From Osedax symbiont Rs2 (GTDB lineage: Bacteria > Pseudomonadota > Gammaproteobacteria > Pseudomonadales > Balneatricaceae), in contig ASZI01000042.1 in assembly GCA_000416315.1 (NCBI GenBank), positions 1 to 56,263 on the forward strand: a DNA stretch of 56,263 nucleotides, in the 5' to 3' direction. Position 1 is the first letter of the stretch. Every line of letters starts with the position of its first letter. Under the pieces are notes generated by a model. The model searched no databases. It saw only the letters and a list, made by a program, of their open reading frames with translations, and was not told the origin of the DNA. Positions 17,765 to 25,361 of this stretch are shown here, in pieces. Both the position numbers and the translations under genes were made by a program.

Positions 17765-19240
17765 ATGTTTCAACTATTTCATTTGAGCCAGGGAAAAGGT
17801 GCAAGTTTACAACAGCAGCTACGTGAGCAGATAGCAGGTGCTATATTAAACGGCAACATACCGCTGCAAAAACCACTACCCTCCAGCCGCAAAATGGCGC
17901 AGCAGTTAAATGTTGCCCGTAACACTGTAGTGATTGCGTACGAGCATCTGTTAGATGACGGATACATCATAGCGAAAGAACGCTGCGGTTACTTTGTCAA
18001 TCCAGATATCTTAAATGGCAAGGTCAAAGTTGAGATACAAGACCCTAACAGCGATGTAAAAATCAACGGTAATGCCCCCGATTGGCAGCAGCGTTTTAAG
18101 CTTAACCCCAGTAACCAATGTAACGTGATCAAACCCAAAGACTGGCAAAACTACGACTATCCTTTTATCTACGGGCAGTTTGACAGCAGCATGTTTCCCA
18201 CCGTTAACTGGCGTGAATGCTGCAAAGATGCTGTGAGCGGGCCGGCAATCAACGAGTGGGCAGCAGACAGGTTTGATAAAGATGATCCTCTGTTAATAGA
18301 GCAAATCCGCACTCGCTTACTACCACGTCGTGGAGTCTGGGCAAGTGCCGATGAGATACTCGTCACAGTGGGAGCACAGCAGGCACTGTATATGTTGGTG
18401 AAACTGCTGCTGGACAAAAACAGCACCATTGGCTTGGAAGAGCCTGGTTATGTGGATATTCGCAATATTGCCAGCTTAAACCCCTCCAAGATTAAATCCA
18501 TACCTGTCGATAGCGATGGGATGTTGGTAGGTGATGTTCTGTCTGACTGTGACTTAGTGTATACCACTCCGAGTCATCAGTGTCCGAGCACGGTCACTAT
18601 GCCATTAGAGCGGCGTTACCAGTTGCTGCAACAAGCCAGTGATGAAGACTTTATTATCATCGAAGATGACTACGAAAGTGAAACTAACTTTAATTCAAAC
18701 CCTATTCCGGCGCTAAAGAGCCTGGATGAAAATGATAGGGTGATCTATGTCGGCAGTTTATCAAAAACCTTGGCTCCGGGGCTGCGCTTGGGCTATATCG
18801 TCGGTCCCGCCGAGTTTATCAAAGAGGCCAGGGCACTGCGGCGTTTAATTTTGCGCCACCCAGCGGCCAATAACCAGAGGTCGGTGGCGCTATTTTTAGA
18901 GCGCGGCTATCACGATTCACTGATTATGAACATAATGCGTAATTATCAGACCCGCTGGAGAGCCATGGATGAGGCGTTGACTAAGTATCTGCCGGAATCA
19001 CATGATCAGCCTACTTTTGGTGGTTCCTGTTATTGGGTTAAGGGGCCGGAAAATTTAGACGCAGGTCAACTACAGCAGCTGGCCCGTGAACAGAGTATTC
19101 TGATCGAGGCAGGGGAAATTCATTTCTTGCAACAACCGGCGGCAAAAAATTATTTCCGACTGGGTTTTTCCTCTATAGCCACCGATAAAATCGAGCCCGG
19201 CATTAAAAAATTGGCCGAGTTAATCCACTCGATTGTCTAA
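17765..19240 (+). CDS. tauR: MocR-type transcriptional regulator TauR
   Basis: A 491-residue GntR/MocR regulator: an N-terminal winged helix-turn-helix (about residues 10-80, with LPSSRKMAQQLNVARNTV as the recognition region) joined to a fold-type I aminotransferase domain. The PLP lysine is seen in GSLSKTLAPGLRLGY (Lys334), and YESE follows IIEDD. Such proteins sense an amine ligand through PLP. Lying between tpa and xsc, it is best read as the taurine-responsive activator TauR. Paired CTGG half-sites upstream of tpa, xsc, the EamA gene and perhaps soeA are its candidate targets; no such pair precedes tauR itself. It is assigned by context, since MocR paralogues are alike. Confidence 0.88.
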   Translation: MFQLFHLSQGKGASLQQQLREQIAGAILNGNIPLQKPLPSSRKMAQQLNVARNTVVIAYEHLLDDGYIIAKERCGYFVNPDILNGKVKVEIQDPNSDVKINGNAPDWQQRFKLNPSNQCNVIKPKDWQNYDYPFIYGQFDSSMFPTVNWRECCKDAVSGPAINEWAADRFDKDDPLLIEQIRTRLLPRRGVWASADEILVTVGAQQALYMLVKLLLDKNSTIGLEEPGYVDIRNIASLNPSKIKSIPVDSDGMLVGDVLSDCDLVYTTPSHQCPSTVTMPLERRYQLLQQASDEDFIIIEDDYESETNFNSNPIPALKSLDENDRVIYVGSLSKTLAPGLRLGYIVGPAEFIKEARALRRLILRHPAANNQRSVALFLERGYHDSLIMNIMRNYQTRWRAMDEALTKYLPESHDQPTFGGSCYWVKGPENLDAGQLQQLAREQSILIEAGEIHFLQQPAAKNYFRLGFSSIATDKIEPGIKKLAELIHSIV

Positions 19241-19350
19241 GGAGTGAGGCAAGATTAAGCTAAATTTTCCAGCAATATCAGCACAGGGGCTGTTTAGCCC
19301 CTCATTTACCTTCTGCGTACCTTCCCTTTTTCATTCTTCTCATATTAGCT

Positions 19351-19383
19351 CTGGCTCAACTTAGAGTCTAAATCTGGTTCTAT
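19351..19383 (+). promoter_or_regulatory. Candidate TauR operator upstream of xsc
   Basis: Half-sites CTGGCTCAAC (19351-19360) and CTGGTTCTAT (19374-19383) are 23 bases apart, start to start. The second half-site and its flank (ATCTGGTTCTAT) are identical to the tpa site. A possible -10 (TAATAT, 19404) lies 30 bases after the second CTGG, nearly the same geometry as tpa. Confidence 0.62.
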
Positions 19384-19473
19384 TGTCCAGACGTGGCTGC
19401 TACTAATATCGACTATAAGATATTCGTACTCAGCTCTGACATAGACTCAGACATTATAAGAAGGAAGGCTAAT

Positions 19474-21237
19474 ATGGCACGTATGACTCCCAGCGAAGCA
19501 TTTGTAGAAACCTTGGTCGCCAACAAAGTAACTGACTGTTTTGGCATAATGGGTTCAGCATTTATGGATGCTATGGACATTTTCACTCCGGCAGGTATTC
19601 GTTTAATTCCGGTTGTACACGAGCAGGGAGCCGGGCATATGGCCGATGGCTACTCTAGAGTTTCAGGTCGTCACGGGGTCTGTATCGCGCAAAATGGCCC
19701 GGGTATTACCAACTTTGTTACAGCCATCGCCGCTGCATACTGGGCACATTCTCCAGTAGTTTGCATCACTCCTGAAACAGGCACTAACAGTCAGGGGCTA
19801 GGTGGCTTTCAGGAAGCGGAGCAGCTACCGTTCTTTGAAACTATTACCGCCTATCAGGTGAGTGTGGTCAATAATACTCGCATGGCGGAGCTTACCGCAC
19901 GCTGCTTTGATAGAGCGATGCTAGAAAATGCACCGACTCAGCTGAATATTCCAAGAGATAATTTTTACGGGGATATCGAGTGCGAAATTCCTAAGCCGAT
20001 TCGTATTGAGCGCTCAGCAGGTGGCTCCCAGGCACTTAAAGATGCGGCAACACTGTTAGCCAGCGCTGAGTTCCCGGTCATGGTTTCTGGTGGCGGAGTT
20101 GTGATGGGAGATGCCTATGAAGAGGCTGTTGCTATTGCAGAAGCCTTAGATATGCCGGTAGTGAACAGCTATCTGCACAATGACTCATTCCCTGCATCGC
20201 ATCGTCTATCGACGGGTCCACTGGGCTACCAGGGATCTAAAGCGGCAATGAAACTAATCGCCAAAGCAGACGTTATCCTGGCGCTAGGCACACGTTTAGG
20301 ACCTTTTGGTACCTTGCCACAACACGGCATGGACTACTGGCCTAAAGATGCAAAAATTATTCAGGTCGATTGTGATCCTAAGATGTTGGGTCTGGTTAAA
20401 AACATCGATGTGGGCATTAACGGCGACGCTAAAGCAGCGGCACTGGCACTGATGGAATTGCTTAAAGGTCATTCGCCTAAATGTCTGCAAAACCGCGAGT
20501 CTCGCCTGCAGGTTATCAACGAAGAAAAAGCCGCATGGGAAGCCGAGCTCAGCGACTGGACACATGAAAAAGATGCTTATTCACTGGAGATGATTGAAGA
20601 GCAAAAAGCCGAGCAGGGCAGCTTTATGCACCCGCGCCAGGTTTTGCGTGAGCTTGAAAAAGCCATGCCTGCAGATGTGATGGTCTCTACTGATATCGGT
20701 AACATTAACTCAGTGGCCAACAGCTATCTGCGGTTCGATCGTCCAAGGTCATTTTTTGCCCCTATGTCTTTTGGTAACTGTGGTTATGCACTCCCTACTA
20801 TCATCGGCGCCAAAGTGGCCGCTCCTGAACGCCCGGCAATAGCTTACGCCGGTGACGGTGCCTGGGGTATGTCTATGGTAGAGATCATGACTTGTGTGCG
20901 TGAAAGTATCCCGGTTACAGCGGTAGTATTCCACAACCGTCAATGGGGAGCCGAGAAGAAAAACCAGGTTGATTTCTATAACCGTCGCTTTGTCGCCGGC
21001 GAACTTGAAAACCAGAGCTTTGCTGGAATAGCTCAGTCAATGGGCGCCCACGGTGTTGTTGTCGATAAACTCGAAGATGTCGGTCCGGCTCTAAAAGAGG
21101 CGGTCAGACTACAGATGGAAGAGGGAATCACTACTGTACTGGAAGTTATGTGTACTAAAGAGCTAGGTGATCCGTTCCGTCGCGATGCCCTATCTAAGCC
21201 AGTGCGTCACTTAGACAAGTACAAAGACTTCGTTTAA
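19474..21237 (+). CDS. xsc: Sulfoacetaldehyde acetyltransferase
   Basis: A 587-residue thiamine-diphosphate enzyme that converts sulfoacetaldehyde and phosphate into acetyl phosphate and sulfite. It has the three-domain layout of the acetolactate synthase family. The N-terminal part shows GIMGSAFMDAMD and the catalytic glutamate region VVHEQGAGHMADGY. The central part is Rossmann-like (VSGGGVVMGDAYEEAV). The C-terminal ThDP/Mg site is AYAGDGAWGMSMVEIMT. Length and the ordering with tpa and pta support Xsc rather than acetolactate synthase. ATG 19474 is chosen for AAGGAAGG upstream; the 27 extra codons before it run through the promoter area. pta follows after a hairpin. Confidence 0.95.
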   Translation: MARMTPSEAFVETLVANKVTDCFGIMGSAFMDAMDIFTPAGIRLIPVVHEQGAGHMADGYSRVSGRHGVCIAQNGPGITNFVTAIAAAYWAHSPVVCITPETGTNSQGLGGFQEAEQLPFFETITAYQVSVVNNTRMAELTARCFDRAMLENAPTQLNIPRDNFYGDIECEIPKPIRIERSAGGSQALKDAATLLASAEFPVMVSGGGVVMGDAYEEAVAIAEALDMPVVNSYLHNDSFPASHRLSTGPLGYQGSKAAMKLIAKADVILALGTRLGPFGTLPQHGMDYWPKDAKIIQVDCDPKMLGLVKNIDVGINGDAKAAALALMELLKGHSPKCLQNRESRLQVINEEKAAWEAELSDWTHEKDAYSLEMIEEQKAEQGSFMHPRQVLRELEKAMPADVMVSTDIGNINSVANSYLRFDRPRSFFAPMSFGNCGYALPTIIGAKVAAPERPAIAYAGDGAWGMSMVEIMTCVRESIPVTAVVFHNRQWGAEKKNQVDFYNRRFVAGELENQSFAGIAQSMGAHGVVVDKLEDVGPALKEAVRLQMEEGITTVLEVMCTKELGDPFRRDALSKPVRHLDKYKDFV

Positions 21238-21250
21238 GCCCGGCACTATC

Positions 21251-21290
21251 TAACCTGAGTTGCACATTGGCAGCTCAGGTTATTTCATTT
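21251..21290 (+). terminator. Hairpin after xsc, possible weak terminator
   Basis: Arms TAACCTGAG and CTCAGGTTA, with an inner TGC/GCA pairing, are followed by the broken T-run TTTCATTTT. Read-through to pta is likely, making this an attenuating or mRNA-stabilising structure. Confidence 0.65.
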
Positions 21291-21367
21291 TAGATACAGA
21301 ATATGCAAATAAGCCCGCTGTTTATTTCAGGACTTATTTACATGTTCCCTGTTGGAGTCACTAAGGG

Positions 21368-22360
21368 ATGAAAGCACTGAATAATATATTTTCCCGCGCT
21401 GCTGCCGATGTCAGGCACATTGTCTTAGCGGAAGGGGAAGATCCACGCATCATCAGCGCTGGGGTGCAAAGTGTGGCCAGAGGCATAGCGACGATTACCC
21501 TGTTGGGTAATGCGCCGCGCATCGCCCGTGAAGCGCAACGGCTCAACCTTAGCTTGGCTGGCATCAATGTTATTGATCCCCAATCTGCTGCTAATAAAAT
21601 AGCCTATAGCGAGGTTCTCTATCAGCTGCGCAAGAACAAAGGCATGACTAGAAATGATGCCAGTGAATTGACGGACCATCCACTGTACTACGCGCAGTTA
21701 ATGGTGCATCTGGGAGATGCTGATGGGTCAGTGGCTGGAGCTGTTTACACCACCAGTGACACAGTGCGCACAGCGATTCAGATCATTGGCAAAGCCGAGG
21801 GCGCCGCCATGGTCTCGAGTTTCTTCTTGATGATGCTCTGCCAGCCGTTTCACGAGATGCAAGGCGGAGTGATTTTTTCTGATTGTGCTCTAATTATTGA
21901 ACCCGATCAGCAGCAGCTAGCTGAAATCGCTCTGGCCGCCGCCGCCAGCGCTGAAAAACTGTTGGCAGAACCTGCCCGAGTGTCCATGTTATCCTTTTCG
22001 ACCAACGGCAGTGCACAGCACCCAGCGGTCGATAAAGTGGTAGCGGCTACTGCATTGGTCAAGGCGCGACGCCCAGAGCTTATGGTCGATGGTGACGTGC
22101 AATTGGATGCGGCCATTATTCCGGATATAGCCGAGCGCAAAGTTGCAAATTCAGAAGTAAAAGGACGAGCTAATGTGTTAGTTTTTCCATCACTGGAGGC
22201 TGGCAATATAGGCTATAAGTTAGCGGAACGGATCGGCAAGGCCGAGGCAATAGGTCCTATTTTGCAGGGACTTAAAAAACCGGCAAACGATTTGTCGCGC
22301 GGCTGCAATGCCAATGATGTATTGAACGTGATCGCCATTACTGTAGTGCAGGGGCAGTAA
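21368..22360 (+). CDS. pta: Phosphate acetyltransferase (short form)
   Basis: A 330-residue enzyme made of only the catalytic PTA_PTB domain, like the Pta found in taurine clusters, without the long N-terminal P-loop/DRTGG part of the E. coli enzyme. It converts acetyl phosphate from Xsc to acetyl-CoA. Visible segments are IVLAEGEDPRII, MVHLGDADGSVAGAVYTTSDTVR, EPDQQQLAEIALAAAASAEKLL and VDGDVQLDAAIIPDIAERK. It lies 130 bases after xsc in the same direction and ends in a strong terminator, so xsc-pta probably forms the second taurine transcript. Confidence 0.93.
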   Translation: MKALNNIFSRAAADVRHIVLAEGEDPRIISAGVQSVARGIATITLLGNAPRIAREAQRLNLSLAGINVIDPQSAANKIAYSEVLYQLRKNKGMTRNDASELTDHPLYYAQLMVHLGDADGSVAGAVYTTSDTVRTAIQIIGKAEGAAMVSSFFLMMLCQPFHEMQGGVIFSDCALIIEPDQQQLAEIALAAAASAEKLLAEPARVSMLSFSTNGSAQHPAVDKVVAATALVKARRPELMVDGDVQLDAAIIPDIAERKVANSEVKGRANVLVFPSLEAGNIGYKLAERIGKAEAIGPILQGLKKPANDLSRGCNANDVLNVIAITVVQGQ

Positions 22361-22475
22361 TATCTTAGTTTTAGTAGTGGCGATGATAGCCGGTCAGATT
22401 AGAGATCATTGATCTGTCAAACAGTTAAATTAGAGGTCGAATCACAGACCAAAATCTGCTTAAGAGTTTCCTCAG

Positions 22476-22513
22476 CCGCGCTGTTTAAGCAGTACAGCGC
22501 GGTCTGTTTTTTT
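22476..22513 (+). terminator. Rho-independent terminator of pta
   Basis: A nine-base perfect stem (CCGCGCTGT / ACAGCGCGG) around a nine-base loop is followed by TCTG and seven T. Outer bases CAGACC (22445) and GGTCTG (22501) can also pair, giving an alternative longer structure. Confidence 0.88.
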
Positions 22514-22557
22514 CAACTTAGGCCTTTTGGGTAATCAACTGCTGTACTGGATACTGA

Positions 22558-23964
22558 TTAGATAACCCTATCCGTATCTTCTTTTAGCTGTCCCAGTACT
22601 CTGGAAAATATAGCAACCCCTTGATAAAATAATGGGCGAGTATCTGGCCCGCCTATAGCGATTCTCAAAGCATTAATGCGCAACTGAGTATTTGCGCTGG
22701 TAAAGATATCGGCAGTTCGCACTTTGATATTATTCGCCAGTAACAGGCCGCTCAATTGATGCATGTTGATATCATCGGGTAACTCCAGCCAAAGGTTTAA
22801 GCCACCGCAACTGGGAACTAAATTGTAACGCTCAAGCATCTCTATAAACGCTTGCTGTCGGTAATTAAGTTCTGCTTCCAGTCGCTGTTGGTTTTGCAGG
22901 TAGCTGTCGTTTTCGATAAAACGGCAGGCGAGCTCGAAGTTCATCGTCGACACCATCCAGCATTGAGCGTGAATATGCTTATTTAACTGCGCCTGTAAAG
23001 CGTCTGGCGCTAACATATAGCCAATGCGTAAACCCCCGGCAAAATATTTGGACAAACTGGATAAATAAATAACTCTGTCAGGCGCCTGCTGTTGGAAAGG
23101 TGGTCGCCAGTACTGGCTAAGACAGTAATTAACGTCATCCTCAATAATATAAAATTGATACTTTTTACTCAGTGCCAGTAGTTTTTGCAGTAGCTTCTGT
23201 GAATATTGAAGATTGGTCGGATTTTGCATGTTGGGCGTGATATACAAGACTTTCGGCTTGTTTTTTCGACAAATCTCTTCAAGTTCAACTAAATCTAGTC
23301 CTTCATTAGTCAGTGCAATCCCTTGAGTTTCCAGACCAGATGCACTTGCTGCTTTGTGAAAACCTGGGTAGCACAGCTTTTCGTGCACCACTATATCCCC
23401 CGGTTGTGTCAAAACCTGCAGCACCGAATAAATTCCCTGTTGAGCGCCCTGGGTGAATATTAGCTGTTTAGGGATGTTTTCAATGCCTTTAGCACTCAGC
23501 CATTGACCAAACACCTTTTTATGCCTGTTGATGCCCTCGGCAGAATAGGCCATCATTTGTAACAGCGCCACAGAGTCATTGGCCAGTTCGTGCATTGCCT
23601 GGGCCAATATATTTTGCTGGCCGAGCATGGGTTGCATGCTGGCGGAAAAATCGATGCAATGATTACTCTCGCGCACGAATAGTGCTGAATTGACAAAAGT
23701 CCCCGCGCCCAATTTTGCAACCACTATGCCCCTTTTCTCCGCCAGCGCATAGGCGCGGGTAACAGTGCCGTGTGTCACATTTAGCTGGTCTGCCAGCCAG
23801 CGCTGTGCCGGTAGCTTTTGTTGATGTAGCAGCTCTCCTGAGCTGATTGCCGCTTCAATGTAACCCGCTAACACTTTGTATTTTGCCTGGCTTATGCATT
23901 CTGCATCAAATGCTTGTTTATCTACTTTCCAAATTGTACCCATAACAATAAAACCGTTGCTCAT
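22558..23964 (-). CDS. MocR-type transcriptional regulator
   Basis: A 468-residue GntR/MocR protein: winged helix-turn-helix at about residues 25-95 (LPAQRWLADQLNVTHGTVTRAY), then an aminotransferase-like domain with YIIEDDVNY and the PLP lysine in LSSLSKYFAGGLRIGY (Lys306). The start may be ATG 23964 or ATG 23943; neither has a strong ribosome binding site. It is divergent from a LysE-family exporter, a common pairing in which the regulator controls amino-acid or amine export. Two near-identical AATTGTA...CAATAAA elements (23932-23952 and 24007-24026) mark the shared region; the first overlaps the 23943 start. The ligand is unknown. Confidence 0.88.
   Translation of the reverse strand: MSNGFIVMGTIWKVDKQAFDAECISQAKYKVLAGYIEAAISSGELLHQQKLPAQRWLADQLNVTHGTVTRAYALAEKRGIVVAKLGAGTFVNSALFVRESNHCIDFSASMQPMLGQQNILAQAMHELANDSVALLQMMAYSAEGINRHKKVFGQWLSAKGIENIPKQLIFTQGAQQGIYSVLQVLTQPGDIVVHEKLCYPGFHKAASASGLETQGIALTNEGLDLVELEEICRKNKPKVLYITPNMQNPTNLQYSQKLLQKLLALSKKYQFYIIEDDVNYCLSQYWRPPFQQQAPDRVIYLSSLSKYFAGGLRIGYMLAPDALQAQLNKHIHAQCWMVSTMNFELACRFIENDSYLQNQQRLEAELNYRQQAFIEMLERYNLVPSCGGLNLWLELPDDINMHQLSGLLLANNIKVRTADIFTSANTQLRINALRIAIGGPDTRPLFYQGVAIFSRVLGQLKEDTDRVI
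23932..23952. promoter_or_regulatory. First copy of AATTGTA-CAATAAA operator candidate
   Basis: AATTGTA, seven bases, then CAATAAA. It repeats at 24007-24026 with a six-base spacer. Start-to-start distance is 75 bp. It overlaps the alternative start codon (23943) of the MocR gene, so binding could repress the regulator itself. Confidence 0.5.
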
Positions 23965-24006
23965 TTAAAGGAGTTGTGAGAAATTAGCCGCTCATACACT
24001 TGTTTG

Positions 24007-24026
24007 AATTGTATGCATACAATAAA
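24007..24026. promoter_or_regulatory. Palindromic operator candidate, MocR-LysE
   Basis: It contains the perfect 16-base palindrome ATTGTATGCATACAAT (24008-24023) in the gap between the divergent MocR regulator and the LysE exporter, just before the exporter ribosome binding site. It is the second copy of the element at 23932. Confidence 0.6.
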
Positions 24027-24048
24027 TGTAAATCAAGAGGAAATTGAC

Positions 24049-24654
24049 TTGAACAGCGCATTGATCGATCTGGCTCCCACACTGGCTTTGTTTTGCATGG
24101 TGACAACCCTGACCCCCGGGCCTAACAATATTTTACTGGCACACTCTGGTGCCCACTTTGGTATCCGCAAAACTTTACCGCATGTTTTAGGCATTCGCTT
24201 TGGCATGACCGCGCTGCACTTAACGATACTGTTCGGTTTAGGCGAGTTATTTAAAACCTGGCCCGGCTTGCAGCAACTACTGAGTTTGCTCGCCTGTAGC
24301 TATATTATTTATATTGCCATTAAAATTGCCTGTAACAAAGCACCGGATGGCAGTGCAAAAGGTAATCCAATGAGTTTTTTGCAAGCCGCCAGTTTCCAGT
24401 TGATCAACCCAAAATCTTGGGCGATGCTACTGACAGCCAGCTCTGTTTTTACCCTGGAAAATGAATTGTTTTGGCCCTCTGCATTATTGGGGGTGGCGCT
24501 CTTTAATCTGGCAACCCTACCTGGCACTTTTATGTGGATCACTATAGGAAAGTTGGTTTCGAAAAGATTGGTCGAGCCAAAATTCAATCAACGTTTTAAC
24601 TGGAGTATGAGCTTTTTGCTACTGCTGACATTGCCTATGTTGTTTTTGTCGTAG
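24049..24654 (+). CDS. LysE/RhtB-family exporter
   Basis: A 201-residue inner membrane protein with about six hydrophobic spans and the family hallmark TPGPNN near residue 20, then SGAHFGIRKTLPHVLGI and, further on, FQLINPKSWAM. The family exports amino acids or related amines. The likely start is TTG 24049, since AGAGGAA lies 7-8 bases upstream; the longer frame would start within the palindromic operator. It is divergent from, and probably controlled by, the MocR protein. Confidence 0.88.
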   Translation: MNSALIDLAPTLALFCMVTTLTPGPNNILLAHSGAHFGIRKTLPHVLGIRFGMTALHLTILFGLGELFKTWPGLQQLLSLLACSYIIYIAIKIACNKAPDGSAKGNPMSFLQAASFQLINPKSWAMLLTASSVFTLENELFWPSALLGVALFNLATLPGTFMWITIGKLVSKRLVEPKFNQRFNWSMSFLLLLTLPMLFLS

Positions 24655-24663
24655 CGACAGTGC

Positions 24664-24739
24664 GGATAAATAAGCTGGCGAACAGGTTAGTTAACCTGTT
24701 GGTTAACTCGTTAACTAACCTGTTAGTGTGACTTTATCC
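24664..24739. repeat. Nested inverted repeats after lysE-type gene
   Basis: A 15-base perfect inverted repeat (24681-24695 and 24710-24724, arm AACAGGTTAGTTAAC) has a 14-base loop. The left arm plus the next bases is itself a palindrome (AACAGGTTA-GT-TAACCTGTT). Outer arms GGATAAA (24664-24670) and TTTATCC (24733-24739) extend the fold. There is no T-run, so it is not a standard terminator. It lies between the exporter and DinB-type genes. Confidence 0.8.
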
Positions 24740-24761
24740 ACGCCTTTAACAACTCAATACA

Positions 24762-25310
24762 ATGCAACACACTGAAACTGTCGTTGTTGCTAAAGAGGCC
24801 ATTACTTTGTTGGAATCCCTGAAAATGTTCACCCAGTATAAGCGCTGGGCAAATCAGACTAGCTACACGGTGCTGGAGCAAGTAGAAGACGTTGAGTTAT
24901 ATAAACAGCGCCAGACAAATTTTAAATCCATAATCAGCACCTTGAATCACAGCTACGTTGTCGATGACATCTTTAAAGCCCACCTAACAGATACAGAGCA
25001 TCAGTATCAGCAGAGAAATACTGAGCAAAAACTCACCTTTGCACAGCTGTGCGATAAACAGCGGCAAATGGATGCATGGTATATAGACTATGTGAATACA
25101 CTGGAGAGTCCCGATTATGGACAGAGAATTAGCTTTGAATATGTCGGCGGTGGTTCTGGGAATATGAGTGTTGGTGAAATCATCTTGCACGTTGTCAACC
25201 ACAATACTTATCATCGCGGTTTTGTCAGCGACATGATGTATCAGATTCCTGTGACACCGACGGCCAATGATTTGACCGTTTTTTTGCGTGATCACTATCA
25301 GCTAATTTGA
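24762..25310 (+). CDS. DinB-fold protein
   Basis: A 182-residue four-helix DinB/YfiT-like protein. Marks are FTQYKRWANQTSY in helix 1, the metal-ligand histidine in STLNHSYVVDDIFKAHL in helix 2, and HVVNHNTYHRGFVSDMM (H...H pair) in the last helix. Proteins of this fold are metal-dependent and often act as thiol transferases, but a specific role cannot be read from sequence. ATG 24762 lacks a clear ribosome binding site; ATG 24825, just before FTQYKRW with GGAA upstream, is an alternative start giving 161 residues. Confidence 0.82.
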   Translation: MQHTETVVVAKEAITLLESLKMFTQYKRWANQTSYTVLEQVEDVELYKQRQTNFKSIISTLNHSYVVDDIFKAHLTDTEHQYQQRNTEQKLTFAQLCDKQRQMDAWYIDYVNTLESPDYGQRISFEYVGGGSGNMSVGEIILHVVNHNTYHRGFVSDMMYQIPVTPTANDLTVFLRDHYQLI

Positions 25311-25361
25311 TAAAGGTGTGAGCACTAAGTTACTGAGCCTGAATCTGCAGAGGCGTTCAGA

